A stretch of 64,000 nt of DNA from Tridacna crocea (GCA_943736015.1 OX031059.1:53207159-53271158); one strand, 5' to 3'. Shown: positions 10,632 to 22,241, counted from the first letter of the stretch. Notes: generated by a model from the sequence alone, not told the origin. A program made the numbers and translations.

Positions 10632-11208
10632 CCTCACGACTCCGTCTGTTCTCGGGAAAAATACATTATTTAATGGATTCATAATTATACTGTTTATTGA
10701 CTTGTTTGATGTGATGCAATCACAAAGATGAGCTTAACTCCCTTTTGCCAGACCATGGTTCAAACTGATTACAAAGCTAAAAATATTGATTAATTTCCAA
10801 GTTCCTTCGCTCATTCCTTCGCCATTTGACGCATGCATAGATTGCAAGATTTAGAAGCACTGTATTTTGAAAAAAAAAAGCAGCACACATATACACCGAA
10901 GACGATTTCTCATTGAGAGGACTTCCATCTACCACAATGATTTTATTCAGTCTTGTTTGTCAAATTCTGTCAATATCGCCAAAATATTTTACATTAGATT
11001 ATTTTAAGTTTTTAGCCGACGAGAACTCAAAATTTTGCACAAGGGGTAAATTATTAACGAAATGGCTATTCACATTTAATTATATACCGTGCAAAAATGG
11101 AAATATAATGAAAGACGATGGTAATATGGCTATTATACTTAATATTTGTGTAGAATTTAGTCCGGTCCATACAAAAACGACACCCCCATGTATATTGTTC
11201 GCTACTTT
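10632..11208. other. non-coding, no feature recognised
   Basis: The open frame at 10913-11212 has no homologous motif that I recognise and no convincing splice signals. I see no repeat in this stretch. Confidence 0.45.
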
Positions 11209-11440
11209 TTAACCCTTTACCACACAATTCCAAGTTTTACCAACCATAGAGAAGGAGAGTTTTGATAATATAAAAAGAAAAAGAGAACATGCTGGTAACC
11301 AGCATTTTCTCCTTTTCCAACAATGTTTTCTATCTGATCAAAGTAAGACATTATCATTATAGCTACCATTTCCTAATTTGTCGTCTTCAATTGTATTCAC
11401 CAATTTGGTAGATAACAAGATATTAATTTTTGGTAGATAG
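11209..11440 (+). mobile_element. TTAA MITE, type 1, diverged right arm
   Basis: The left TTAA and CCCTTTACCACACAATTCC terminus are intact, with core ATGCTGGTAACCAGCAT. The right end is worn and its TTAA is not obvious. Confidence 0.75.
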
Positions 11441-11595
11441 TTGATTATATTTTTTACGTCTTGCAGCAGGACTCTTCTGCTTACATACATGTATCAAGGA
11501 CGAAGAAATTGCTACGACGGTGAACAAATTTTCCTGGCGCCACAATAGTTCCCTCATAGACGTGTGTCAAACCTCGTCAAATGAGCCGTACTCTG

Positions 11596-11825
11596 TTAAC
11601 CTTTTACCTGATATGCCAATTTGAGGCTCTTCCATTTCAGCAGCAAATAAAGATATGATGTCAAAAATATGGACAAATGAGGATACAAATATCAGATTGA
11701 GTGGAAAACATAGTGGGGAAAGGAGAAATTGCTTGTTACGAGCAATTTCTCCTTTTCCCACAATGTTTTCAAAAGCTGTCTGTTGTTGATACGTTAAAAT
11801 GAGTAATTATGGAGTAAAGGGTTAA
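11596..11825 (-). mobile_element. TTAA palindromic MITE, type 2a
   Basis: Complete copy with TTAA at both ends; the centre is GCTTGTTACGAGC. Arms carry AAAGATATGATGTCAAAAAT and AGCAGCAAATAAA as in the copies at 11967 and 49737, read in reverse. Confidence 0.85.
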
Positions 11826-11834
11826 AGGGGAGGG

Positions 11835-11925
11835 GCTTGATGCATCTGCAAAAAAGTATCGACTAGGGTCAGCCTGCGCAGTTCGCACAGGCTGACCTGC
11901 ATCTAGAAACTTTTCGCTATTGGTC
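11835..11925. mobile_element. family C hairpin element
   Basis: Imperfect palindrome GCATCTGCAAAAAAGTATCG ... CTTTTCGC around GTCAGCCTGCGCAG / CACAGGCTGAC. Confidence 0.75.
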
Positions 11926-11966
11926 AAATTTCTGTGACAAGCCTACCATATGATTCAGTCAGTTAC

Positions 11967-12197
11967 TTAACCCTTTGCTCTATAGATACTCATTTTGACG
12001 TATCAGTAACAGACAGCTTGGGAAAACATTGTGGGAAAAGGAGAAATTGCTCGTAACGAGCAATTTCTCCTTTTCCCACAATGTTTTCCAGTCAATGAGA
12101 TATTTGTATCCTCATTTGTTCATATTTTTGACATCATATCTTTATTTGCTGGTGAAATGGGAGAGCCTCAATTGGCGTATTTCAGGTAAAGGGTTAA
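11967..12197 (+). mobile_element. TTAA palindromic MITE, type 2a
   Basis: Complete copy with TTAA at both ends, a perfect GCTCGTAACGAGC core and left arm CCCTTTGCTCTATAGATACT. It lies about 140 bp from the inverted copy at 11596-11825, so the two could pair with each other as well as within themselves. Confidence 0.9.
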
Positions 12198-12654
12198 ACA
12201 ATGTTTGTTATGAATCTAAAATTATGAAATGACTTGCTTGGTATCATGTACCACGGTGATTCATTAAGTCTCTTTTTACCATAGCATAGCTCTATATCAT
12301 AGTTTCATTTTTTATTTTATGAAACTATAATCACTTTTGCATCTTCATGCCAAATGGCGCCATTGATAATTGCGAGGTTGCACAGATTACCACAGCTAGA
12401 AGATACATTTTACTCTCTTGAGGCTATCAAAGACATCATCATGGTTGTTTACATATACGACTAGATTCTACACATCATCAAGTTTCAACAGCATTTTTTT
12501 TCCTCCTTGCAAGAAATGCTATGACAAAATGGGGCTTAATGCATCCCTGTAATGCATTGTCCTAAGCAAGATAGCTCTTAATTTGCGGGGAATCATGAAA
12601 TTCATTTTGTCACCTAAATGACTGAATTATGCGTTAGACTGGCCCCTTGACATA
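12198..12654. other. non-coding, no feature recognised
   Basis: A-T rich with no open frame of note. A short self-complementary stretch (ATAGTTTCAT..ATGAAACTAT) lies near 12298-12330. Confidence 0.45.
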
Positions 12655-12752
12655 CAAAAAAAAATGACCTATAGCAAAAAGTTTCGGCCCAGATCAGCCT
12701 GCGCGGATTGCGCAGGCTGATCTGGGCCGAAACTTTTTGCAGGTGTATTTAG
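12655..12752. mobile_element. family C hairpin element, near-perfect
   Basis: The stem runs from about 12674 to 12740: AAAAAGTTTCGGCCCAGATC pairs with the inverse on the right, and the loop is the GGATT inside GCGCGGATTGCGC. It is one of the best-preserved copies in the window. Confidence 0.85.
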
Positions 12753-13039
12753 CCCCCTTTTCACAGAGCATGGCTCAAATATATATGTATGAAAAGGTAA
12801 ACCTCGCATTAAACCTCTTCGTAATGATTTAGTCACACCACTTTATCCCCAGATCAGATGTCATCTTGTTGACATTATTTCTTTATTCGATACGCGGATA
12901 TGTATATAAACAATGCAGGTCCTTGTTTGGTACGAGTTGCCGGGTGTGATATTTGGCAAGCTAGCAAATCGTATCGCAAACAATCTCTATGAATCAATAC
13001 TTACTGTATTATACACTATACTTACTGAACTACACTTTG

Positions 13040-13262
13040 CTACACTTTGTCTCTCTCTCTCTCTCTATCTCTCTCCCTCTGTCTGTCTCTATCTCTCCAT
13101 TTTTTTTTGGGGGGGGGGGGAAAGAGGAAGGAGGAGCAAAGGAGCAGTTCCCTCAACTCTTGAAATATCTGAATACTGCACGAAGTTTGCGACTAAAATA
13201 AACCTGTGCATATCATAGACAGACAGACACACGGACAGACGGACGGACGGACGGACGGAAGG
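13040..13262 (+). repeat. simple repeats: (CT)n and (ACGG)n
   Basis: A CT/CTCTAT-rich tract lies at 13048-13100, a G run near 13110, and CGGACGGACGGACGG near 13235-13258. Short frames across them are low-complexity only. Confidence 0.85.
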
Positions 13263-13321
13263 TCAGGTTGATTCTAGTCTACCCCGTAAATATTTGTAGG
13301 GGGAGGGGCGATTGACTGATT

Positions 13322-13510
13322 AATTTAAATGGTGTTTTACACCGCTTTCAACATTATTTTAGTCATATCACGGCGACAGCTCACATATATAGGCCTATGT
13401 ATTTCCTGGGTTTTACCAGTACGGGGCTAGTGCTCTGAAGTGTCTTGCACAAGGACACTCCCACGAAAAATCCATTGGATCCAGGAAGACTCAGACCTGT
13501 GGCTAGAAGA
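13322..13510 (-). mobile_element. tRNA-derived SINE fragment (3' part)
   Basis: The left end GTGTTTTACACCGCTTTCAA, read in reverse, is the tail seen in the plus copies at 51355 and 62872 (TTGAAAACGGC..AAA). The body to about 13505 is diverged and the tRNA-like head is missing or worn. Confidence 0.6.
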
Positions 13511-13551
13511 GTAGAATTTTTTATCCTTTCTTTGTGCCAGATATTATTGTA

Positions 13552-13772
13552 TTAATCCTGTATCAAATGACAAAATTTAGATCAGTCCAGATTGAAAGTA
13601 TCTGAAAGAATGTGTGACTGAACAGTTTGAAATCTGTTTTGGGAAGGATGGAAAACATTGTGGGAATGGGGGAAAAGGGCTGCTTACCTGCATTGTCTCC
13701 TTTCCCCACACGTTTTCATGCGCCTTCTTTCTCAGACTTCCTAAAAGTTGCGATTGTGTGATAAAGGCTTAA
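13552..13772 (-). mobile_element. diverged type 1 TTAA MITE
   Basis: TTAA at 13552 and 13769. The core is damaged (GGGAATGGGGGAAAAGGGC..) but the arms TTAGATCAGTCCAGATTGAAAG and CGATTGTGTGATAAAG are clear. It shares its right TTAA with the next element. Confidence 0.7.
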
Positions 13773-13993
13773 CCCTTAACCAAACAATCCCTGAATTTAA
13801 GGCCCTGAGATAGAAGTATTTTGAAAACATTATGGGAAAAGGAGAAAATGCTGGTAACCAGCATTTTCTCCTTTTTCCCACAATGTTTTTTTACCCTGCT
13901 GGAAACAAATTTCAATTTTACAGTTTTGTTTCTTTTGTCATCTGCAAGTGCTTTCAATTTTGACCAGTCTAACATTTTGTCGTAAAGAGTTAA
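13769..13993 (+). mobile_element. TTAA palindromic MITE, type 1, abutting another
   Basis: Starts on the TTAA that ends the previous element and finishes at TTAA 13990-13993. The hairpin is perfect except for an extra T on the right arm. It is followed by three short repeats of AAGAGTTAAAAAGGG. Confidence 0.85.
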
Positions 13994-14604
13994 AAAGGGA
14001 AAAGAGTTAAAAAGGGTAAAGAGTTAAACTGACCTTCCATGTATACATAAAACGTTAAAATACGTTGACGTTTCATCCTGACATCTTAAAACTTCGAATA
14101 GGCCTACGCTTGATATCAATTAAGTAAGGCTATGTATGTCCTATTGTGAAAGCTACACATGCCAATATAATTGTATCAGATATTTTGTGTCACCCTGTAC
14201 ATATCCAAAGTTTATGCGTTATCCTGTACACATCCAAAGTTTATGCGGAAATATAAAAGTGCCTTTACAAATGAAATAAAAACTTACACTTCTTGCTTTA
14301 GTCCGCTAAAATGATAGTCAAAAGTAGATCAAACAACATTCCATTCCGGTATTTTCATATCCAAGAAACGCGAAGTTAATAATCAATAAAAACTGTATAA
14401 ATATTTTTGTACAAATCATTCAACTTTTATTGATCTTTTAAATCCCTGCTACAAACAAAATACGTTTTTGATGTCTTCAGAAAATGTGAGAAAACGATCA
14501 CAGAATTTCAACGATTCTAAAACGTGATAAAGAATATTTTCTTGCATTCCGTCATTTTGATGACAAGAAAAAAAGCTCGACGCTGAACGTCTCTAGACAG
14601 TAGA

Positions 14605-14819
14605 TTCTCAAACAATCCCTGCTTTTCACGACAAAGAAGGCATTTAAAAAACATCGTGGGAAAAGGAGAAAATGCTGGTAACCAGTATTTTCTCCTTTTC
14701 CAACAATGTTTTCTACCCTTTCAGAACAAATTTGAATTTCTTAGTCACGTTAATTTTGTCGTCTGCAAGTTCTTACAATTTGGACCAGTCTAGAATTTTG
14801 TTGTTTGGTCAAGAGTTAA
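14605..14819 (+). mobile_element. TTAA MITE, type 1, left TTAA mutated
   Basis: The core is ATGCTGGTAACCAGTAT. The stem has CATCGTGGG on the left and CCAACAATG on the right, so pairing is partly lost. The right end GGTCAAGAGTTAA is kept. Confidence 0.75.
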
Positions 14820-14945
14820 AAAAGAGAGTTAAATGCTTCTCAGTTATGAATTATACAAATTAAATTCTCACATAATAATCTATAACATCCGTTTTGTCTT
14901 TCAACTGAGTGAATTATAAGGTAGAGTGGTCCTTGAACATACAAA

Positions 14946-15030
14946 ATATCGTCGGTCTACTTCGAAAACCTCGTAACTACAGCTTGTAACAAGCTGTAGT
15001 TACGAGGTTTTCGAAGTGACCCGACGATAT
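14946..15030. mobile_element. family E 85-bp near-perfect palindrome
   Basis: ATATCGTCGG at the left pairs with CCGACGATAT at the right; the centre is ACAGCTTGTAACAAGCTGT. The same palindrome occurs at 19522-19605 and 34261-34346. Confidence 0.85.
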
Positions 15031-15136
15031 GTCTAACAGCTGAGAGTTCGCTTCAGGTCTGCCTGTACAGGATGCATTATTTTGTTCAAATGCATAAAAC
15101 TCCCCTTTCTCATATATAGAATTACTCGTTTTTTCT

Positions 15137-15365
15137 TTAACCCTTTACCAAACAACAAAATTTCAGACTGGTCCAAATTGAAAGCACTTGCAGACGACAA
15201 AATCAATGAAAGTCAAAATCTGAAATTTGTCTCCAGTAGGGTAGAAAACATTGTGGGAAAAGGAGAAGATGCTGATTACCAGCATTTTCTCCTTTTCCCA
15301 CAATGTTCTCTAAAGGCTTCTATCTCAGGGTCGTAAAAACCAGGGATTGTTTAGGAAAGGGTTAA
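15137..15365 (-). mobile_element. TTAA palindromic MITE, type 1
   Basis: Complete 229-bp copy. The core reads GATGCTGATTACCAGCATT, with one mismatch each side of the centre and one in the stem. Confidence 0.9.
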
Positions 15366-15499
15366 AATTGTCCCATAAATGTTAACACGAAAATTAAAGT
15401 AAACATAAATCCAGTTTTCAGTCAAAAAAGAAATACATGTATTAAATTAATTTTTTTTAACGAGACTGCTGTTGACAAGAATGTGTTAACATAGGTGGC

Positions 15500-15625
15500 T
15501 GTGTCTATCCAAGATCAGACTGCACGTTCTTGATAGCCTGATCTTGATCTACACGGAATTTAAGTTGTGATGGTTAAAATTGCATAATTATTTTGTACAG
15601 TCTGATCTCGATCTAAACCAACTGC
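15500..15625. mobile_element. family B fragments
   Basis: AGATCAGACTGCACG followed by GATCTTGATCTACACG, and a second half-copy CAGTCTGATCTCGATCTA near 15598. No complete ends. Confidence 0.55.
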
Positions 15626-15719
15626 AAATGGAACTCTGCTTGTGATAGTTGCCTTTCTCCACATCGTTTTCTTACCCTCTGAGAGACAGGAAGGCGGCAA
15701 AAAACAGCAAACCTACGCC

Positions 15720-15933
15720 TTAACTCTTTTTCAAATGACAAAATTTTAGGCTGGTTCAAATTGAAAGCATTTGACTCAACTCAAATATTGAAAGTTGTTT
15801 CCAGTAGGTAGAAAACATTGTGGGAAAAGGAGAAAATGCTGGTTACCAGCATTTTCTCCTTTTTTCCACAGTGTTTTCAAAATCCTTATATCTCAGGGTA
15901 GTAAAAACCAGGGATTGTTTCGGAAAGGGTTAA
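15720..15933 (-). mobile_element. TTAA palindromic MITE, type 1
   Basis: TTAA ends are present, the core is GCTGGTTACCAGC, and a few bases are deleted in the left arm. A poly-G run and an AT-rich stretch follow to about 16140. Confidence 0.85.
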
Positions 15934-16214
15934 AGACAATACACCAGTACACGGTAAAAGAAAATGGGGGGGGGGGGGTACACTCGGAGAAAAAAAGAGC
16001 ATTGAGCAATAATATTGGCCGTTTCGACGGCCAACAATTTTTGACAAAAAAAAAAATCAAAACTGGAAATGAGACACAATCGTTTGAAAAAAAAAAGACA
16101 TCAAACAATTTGTTCATAATATAGGCTTTCACAGTGTTATTAAAAAGGAATGAAAACTGATGCGCCAACCCATTATAATGCAAATATAACTTCTATACCC
16201 ACTTGCCATGGATA

Positions 16215-16600
16215 GTCTTTCAAAATGTCCTGAGAACCCATTATCTCCTGCTATATGGTATTCTATAAATACTCATCTATCTCATTTGGGCAGCCTGGGT
16301 ACAGAACCGAACCACTTTTCTCTGCGACAACCGTTACTTGATATTTCAAACTAAAATAAACGTTTACTGAATAAAAAGCTACCTGGTGCGATTCATTCAG
16401 CTGTGATCAGCAGTCTAGAGAAATCTGGGGCTTAAACAGGCCTGATTTTTCCTCAAACGTATAGATAGATAAAAGCCTTTTTCTTCGTTGCTACTTTATA
16501 GCGCGTAATACTACAGTCTCCACGATATCGGGGAGAGTGATGCGTCGTATATAAGACAGCGCAGACAACGCATGAGAACCTACAAATGATGCCTAATGAA
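16215..16600 (-). repeat. interspersed repeat P, copy 2 (holds the empty site)
   Basis: Reverse-complement match to 9090-9770. At 16340-16365 it reads straight through CAAACTAAAATAAACG, the target that is duplicated and filled in copy 1. This fixes the borders of the insert at 9332-9645. Confidence 0.8.
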
Positions 16601-17187
16601 TCCGGAAAGTTGTTTGGAACATGAAATAAAAAGAAAATAAGAAGGAAACTTTTGAAGTGTCTCTGGTTTATAGCGCTTGCACTGCTTAAAGTCTCAGTAA
16701 AGTCCAAATGTTAAAAGGCCTTTTAATAAAATAAAAGTGAATTTTATTTTACCATGTGAAAATATGGCGATTTTTATGACTTTAACGATATGTAAAGCTG
16801 CAGTTCGTATACGTTTCAGTCAATGGCAGAAAAAAGAATATTTCAAAAACCTAGCTTGGTATTCGAATCTGCGACATTCTGGTTTAAAAAAGGTATAGAC
16901 AACAGGCAGAGCTATCGAGCTTAGCGCAGAAATAGATATCACGATAAAATTGTTTAACAAAACATGATAAAAATCAAATTTGTTATAAAGACCATTTTCA
17001 ATGACGATTAATAAAAGAATGAGAATTAAAGATACACTTACCGATCTCGGAACATTATTTTCTCCTCAGATTCGGCATATTGAACAAATACCTTTAATAA
17101 GTCCTTTAAAAAACCCCGCATACAAAACAGAAATATGTCCCTTTGATTCAAATCTTCATTTGTTAAAGAATAGTTTCTTCTAACTTT
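16601..17187. other. non-coding, no feature recognised
   Basis: No convincing exon. The 60-codon frame at 17001-17183 lacks recognisable motifs and splice signals. Confidence 0.45.
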
Positions 17188-17432
17188 TATCCTTTAACCA
17201 TATAACTCCATGTTTTAATGACGCTGAGGACGAAAGTTTATTATTATTATTATTATTAAAAACATTGTGGGAAAATGAGAAAATGTTGGTCTCCAGCATT
17301 TTCTTCCTTCCCACAATGTTTCCTTTTAACTTACAACCTAATTTCATGACTAAATTTACATTAAATTTGTCGTCTGCCAGTGCTTTCAATTTGGACACGT
17401 GTAAAATTATGGTCGTCTGGTAAAGCGTTTAC
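17188..17432 (+). mobile_element. diverged type 1 TTAA MITE with (TTA)n expansion
   Basis: The left arm carries a TTATTATTATTATTATTA expansion at about 17238-17256, directly before the hairpin. The core ATGTTGGTCTCCAGCAT is mutated; the right end TCTGGTAAAGCGTTTA is recognisable. Confidence 0.65.
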
Positions 17433-18225
17433 ACTAAAAGCAGTGCACATTTCCAGTGTGTCGCACTGACTGTTATCCTCGCTTTATATCTCTATTATAT
17501 TATTGCTTCGCTCATTACCCCCACCCCTTTTCCGAACAAATACATACAAGACAACATTGTAAATAATCCTTGTATAATATTTATAATGAATATGCATATA
17601 AATTTAATGAAAGAAAGTAGGTGAAAATACCTAGACGAAAGGAACAACAATCTTCTTCATTAGGGCTGTCTGCTTTGGCCATAAAAGGTCGGCCGCAAGT
17701 CGCGAAGGACCATGTGCTAAAGGTGCAAAGTTGACCCATTACAGCATGAATACAGGTTTGTTCTCATCTTCAGTGTTGACATTGGGAAACATTGTCGGAG
17801 AAGGAGAAATGTCATGTGTAAACAAGGAACTGTTTTTTTGCCCACAGTGTTGTCTATAACCTGTTACAAGGTACACTTGTCCTCTCTCTTTATATTCTTC
17901 AGTTCATGAATCGCAGTACTACATGCAAAATCCTGATACGACCGATGTAGTTAGGGGTGAAATATTTCCCGCCTCATTTAGAATTTGTTATCCTTAACAT
18001 AGAAATATATAGGGATAACCCGGACTTCAGATGAAGTCAAAATTTCATATTCATCTTTGTGACAGCATCTGTTTATAACAAAACGTTTGTAGCTTAAATG
18101 ATGAAAATGGCGTTCGACTGGACACAGCACCTTTTACAAGTTACCGGCTTCTTCTCCTTTTAATACACTGTTTTCTTTTTCAAAAACCTTTTATCTCTGT
18201 GTCGTAAAACTGTGGGATCGTTTGG
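17433..18225. other. non-coding with one weak MITE trace
   Basis: A weak TTAA-MITE trace (GGGAAACATTGTCGGAGAAGGAG) lies near 17780-17860. Nothing else is recognised. Confidence 0.45.
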
Positions 18226-18440
18226 TCAGGTTAGACTCTTTACCAAACGGTATGGTTTCGACCAAACTGAAAGCATTTGCTCACGACACAATAAATGTAG
18301 CTCCAGTGACGTGTCTTTGAAAGGGTATAAAATATTGTGAGAAAAAAAGCTGGTTACCAGCATTTTCTCCTTTTCTTACAATGTTTTCAATTTTGTCTAT
18401 ATTCAGCATCGATAAAACTCGGATTTTTTCAAGTAAGGGA
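18226..18440 (-). mobile_element. diverged type 1 TTAA MITE
   Basis: Left end TTAGACTCTTTACCAAACGG. The hairpin is shortened on its left arm: AAAAAAAGCTGGTTACCAGC then CATTTTCTCC. Confidence 0.65.
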
Positions 18441-18694
18441 CTAATAAGTCGCCATCAATAGATCGAGTGGGCTAGAGGGTAAAATCCGATATATCCAAAT
18501 ACAGCTCAGTAAATATCGATATCGGATCAGAGCGACGACAAAAAATCGCGATTTTATCACCTATTCAAACAGCACTATCAGAATACAGAAGCCCTGCTCC
18601 TGGATACTTTTAACACTTGTCTTGCTAAATAAGGGAAATGAAAACCCAAAAATTTCTTTTTCGAAGATTTTTTTTTTTCAGTGGGGGGTGTCCT

Positions 18695-18805
18695 TATCGG
18701 ACAACCGTAGATCAGAGATCTGTGCAGTCTGATCTTAATCTACACTGTCTGCAAAGGGTCAGTTATTCGCTCTTAGCAGCCTAATGGTTTAAGCAATTTA
18801 TTTCA
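18695..18805. mobile_element. family B hairpin element, truncated
   Basis: GTGCAGTCTGATCTTAATCTACACTG is followed by GCAAAGGGTCAG and AGCAGCC, the usual right arm. The left half of the hairpin is mostly lost. Confidence 0.6.
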
Positions 18806-19521
18806 TGAGCCGAATGACCTCAGCCCGAAAATATTTTCTTAAGTTGTTAAATCATTCTTGCATTATCTAGATCGGACCTATGTTCAGCAACTGTTCTTTA
18901 ATTGCAGTTTTTAGTCATGCCCCAGATTTAGACATTAACGAAGCTTCTAATTGGCGAAACCGAATAGATTAGCCAATCATAAGTTGCATTACTAAAAGTA
19001 TAGAATATTGTTAATGCCGTCACACTACTGGTTTTTACCATGTTGAAATCGTCCATCTTTGAAGCATTAGATTAGATCGCGTAATGGCAAACCTTTGGCT
19101 TTTCCGTCTTTTGTTTCTAGTCCTACAAAAATGCATAAAAACAACTTGTCAACCTATTGCGCTTTTCGCTGAATCCTAACAAACACAGGCACCCAAGAAT
19201 TTGTCCTGTCATAAACACCTGTTTACACCATGGCTACATTTTTTTTTTCGTTAGTACTCCGGTGACACAAAACAGTTCTCTAAATATACAATAAAAATAC
19301 GTCCATGTGGTCAAACACTGCCTAAATTTGAAGAAAATCTATATTGCATACCACTAATACCTCTGAGCACCATGAAACAGTGCAACAAAAGTGCTATCGC
19401 AAAATTTCACATGGGACTACTTTTGATACTTAGACCCAGAGGTAGTCTCGAAGCGGTGCAACACCCAACTATCAGACTAAGAGCTCTTTTAAAACAGTCA
19501 GTAAATATCAGTCAGAAAGAC
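18806..19521. other. non-coding with a family D trace
   Basis: A weak family D palindrome (TTGGCGAAACCGAATAGATTAGCCAATCA) lies near 18945-18985. No gene is supported in the rest. Confidence 0.45.
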
Positions 19522-19605
19522 ATATCGTGGGTTTACTTCAAAAACTTGTAACTACAGCTTGAAACAAGCTGTAGTTACGAGGTTTTGAAAGTAAACTGAC
19601 GATAT
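19522..19605. mobile_element. family E palindrome
   Basis: Second copy: ATATCGTGGG ... GACGATAT around ACAGCTTGAAACAAGCTGT, with minor mismatches in the outer stem. Confidence 0.8.
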
Positions 19606-19775
19606 ACGCCCATGACTCGGACAAGCAGTTAAATGATCCTATTCGATTGATTGAATTTACCTTTATTCATCATCGCTACCGGTTGCCCATATGGGAGAAG
19701 CCCCTGCATGGGGGCTGATAATATTGTTCCCGTGGATAGTTCAGGTCTAGGAAGAAACTCATACTTGTTTATGCC

Positions 19776-19993
19776 TGGTTCAATCCTTGGTTTTTACGAG
19801 CCAGAGACGGAAGCCTTTTGAAAACATTGTGGGAAAAGGAGTAAATGCTGGTAACCAGCATTTTCTCCTTTTTCCACAATGTTTTCTACCCCGCTGGAAA
19901 CAAATCTCAATTTTTGTGTTACATTTATTTTGTCATCTACAAGTGCTTTCAATTTGGACCAGTCCAAGATTTTGTCGTTTGGGAAACGGTTAA
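19776..19993 (+). mobile_element. TTAA MITE, type 1, left end lost
   Basis: Hairpin intact (GGAGTAAATGCTGGTAACCAGC), right end GGGAAACGGTTAA present, left TTAA not found. Confidence 0.8.
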
Positions 19994-20059
19994 CATGCTC
20001 GGTGCTCAGCGAACCTTTTCGAACTGTGCAGGCGGTTTTTAAAGGTGTGGATCCAAAAC

Positions 20060-20290
20060 CATTGTCACCCAGTCCCAGATCTTAAACAACCCCGAAGCAA
20101 GAAACGTTTGAAAAAAAAAAAAATCGAAAAAAAAGAGAAGATGCTAGTAACCAGCATTTTCTCCTCCCCCCCCCCCCCCCCTAATTTTTTTCTGTTCTAT
20201 CATAGTTGAATTCCATGAGTTGGGTGGAATTTACTTTGTCGTATCTGAACATAGTCCACTCTACAATTTTCTCAGTTGGAGTTTATGTTA
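20060..20290 (+). mobile_element. decayed type 1 TTAA MITE with homopolymers in its arms
   Basis: The innermost stem GAGAAGATGCTAGTAACCAGC / GCATTTTCTCC survives between an A-rich tract on the left and a long C run on the right, so the core outlasted its arms. Confidence 0.6.
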
Positions 20291-20383
20291 TTTATTTATT
20301 GAGCTGTAGGCCTACATTAAGTTGAAAACGAGATTTCCTGAGTCGAATATTTCCAAATAGATACAAGGACCCAAAGAAATATC

Positions 20384-20608
20384 TCTTTACCATACAACAA
20401 AATTTCAGCCTAGTCTAAAATGAAAGCATTTGCAGACAAAAATTTCAGTGAAACTAAAACGGTGCAATTCTGCTTTGATAGGGTAGAAAAACATTGTGGG
20501 AAAAGGAGAAAATGCTACATTAGCATTTTCTCCTTTTCCCACAATGTTTTCAATGAGGCTTCTATTCCAGGGTCGTTAAAAGTAAGCATTGTGTGGGAAA
20601 TGGGTTAA
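20384..20608 (-). mobile_element. TTAA palindromic MITE, type 1, shortened core
   Basis: The centre has lost the usual GGTAACC: it reads AAATGCTACATTAGCATTTT, still perfectly paired. Right end GGGAAATGGGTTAA. Confidence 0.8.
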
Positions 20609-20849
20609 CTCCGTGAAAAGTCTGAGACTTTTGACTGTGCTCATTTCCAAAGGTAAAGTCTGTACACGAGACTTAGTGGTAGGCCTACACGTTCACCGAC
20701 GTCAATCATTTTTTTCTACTTTTTTTTTTGGCATGGAGGACAACGCAAGTCTATCTTTGTAAATTAAGAAAAAAAAACAGGGGGATCAACAGGATTTTTT
20801 GCGTGCATGTTTGAATCCCAAACATGTGACAACAGTTGCTCTAGCTATA

Positions 20850-21390
20850 CCTTGTTGGAGAGGTCATCAGACCTCTCTAACAGTGTTGAGTTTAAAAGGC
20901 AGATTGCAACAAAATTTGCTGTCTAAATCCATTTTTCTTACGAAAATGTACTGATACACCGTCTGTTTCGTCATGGTTTTGTAAATAAAGCGAAATAAAA
21001 AAAAAATCGAAACAGGAAATAGGCACGGTTTATTTTTTTTATGACGAATATCAGAAAAAATATTTGTTAAATCAATTTGCCATGTCTGCAAATGACTCCT
21101 CAAATAATTTGTAATTTTTCTTAATCTAAGCAGCAGAAAAAAAGAATTTCGTTAAAAAAGAGAAAAAAGACTGTTGGACAAGATCATGCGACTTGAAAAA
21201 GCGACAAGAAGGCCAAATGACCGTCATGTAAAGCATAATAATGAGGTGTTTACTCGGCGGCTTTTTTACTTGTTTGTTTACATGTACCAAAATGTATTGA
21301 AATTAAAAGCCAATAAACTATTTAAAAACATTGATGCTGACCTCTTTTGGCTTCTTTTTTGAAGAAGCCAACTTGTAAATCTAGATCAGA
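20850..21390 (+). repeat. interspersed repeat N, about 500 bp, copy 1 of 2
   Basis: Inverse match to 34920-35430 inside intron 1 of the GTPase gene. Landmarks are GTTGGAGAGGTCATCAGACC, CTGATACACCGTCTGTTTCG, CAAGATCATGCGAC and ACATTGATGCTGAC. No transposase or reverse transcriptase is seen. Confidence 0.8.
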
Positions 21391-21935
21391 CTTCATTCAA
21401 CCAGATTTGGCCTGTTTTTACCAACCACTTTTAGTTGTATTCCTATTTTAGATCCAGAAAGAAATACAATACCTGATTGACCGAACAAAGTTGTTTAGCT
21501 AATCAAACATTGTGTTACTTTCCCTCGTAGAAAACTCTTGCATATCTTCACTCAACTTATTTTATTCAAATTGCAATGTTTTTTTTATTCTCTGAAAATT
21601 TCAAAATAATTTACTTATGCTCTTAAATGTCCCTGAGTAATGATATTTACCACGTTCAAGAAATTTCAGTTTGTTTGAAAGTGGAGTCTGGCCTTTGTTT
21701 ACCTGTAAAAGATCTTACTTATCGGACTACTGATATGCCTGGGGAGGCTTTTATCGGATTTTTCACTCGGTATGCTATTAAGACAGCGTGTGCGTGTAAA
21801 CACGGTATCGCAGCATACACTCGGCATGTTCACTTGGAATAAAACGTATACTGTTATGATGAAATACAGTAAGTCATTGTTTGCCATTGTAACTATTTTT
21901 TTTCTTAATTTTCCCTTTTTGCATGTGTAAAGTGT
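21391..21935. other. non-coding with a worn family D element
   Basis: A worn family D palindrome (TTTTTACCAACCACTTTT ... TTAGCTAATCA) lies at about 21405-21560. The remaining stretch holds nothing recognisable. Confidence 0.5.
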
Positions 21936-22135
21936 CTCAAAGCTCTTTACCAAACGACAAAATTTAAGCTTTGTCCAAAACTGAAAGTGTTTGAGGTGAC
22001 AAAGAAAACTTGGCACGAACAGGAATTAGTATGGAAACTGTTGTTGGAAAAGGATACTATGCTGGTTGCAACATTTTCTCCTTTCCCGTGCAGTGTTTCC
22101 AAACACTTCTTATACAGTTTTGTGTGGTAAAGGGT
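21936..22135 (-). mobile_element. decayed type 1 TTAA MITE
   Basis: CTCTTTACCAAACGACAAAA at the left and TGTGTGGTAAAGGG at the right; the core is broken (ATGCTGGTTGCAACATTTTC). Confidence 0.65.
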
Positions 22136-22241
22136 GTAGAATCAAGTCGACATAGAACATTTAAAGCAGAAATATCGGAGAAGGAAGGTAAAAAAGAGAG
22201 GAAGACCTCTAATGGCAGGATTTTCACACTTTACAATCTAA

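Noticed and set aside
10913..11212. 99-codon plus-strand frame with a hydrophobic start
   Set aside because: No recognisable domain, no splice context, AT-driven composition, and it ends at a MITE border.
12989..13201. Ser/Leu-rich frames over the CT microsatellite
   Set aside because: Low-complexity translation of simple repeats.
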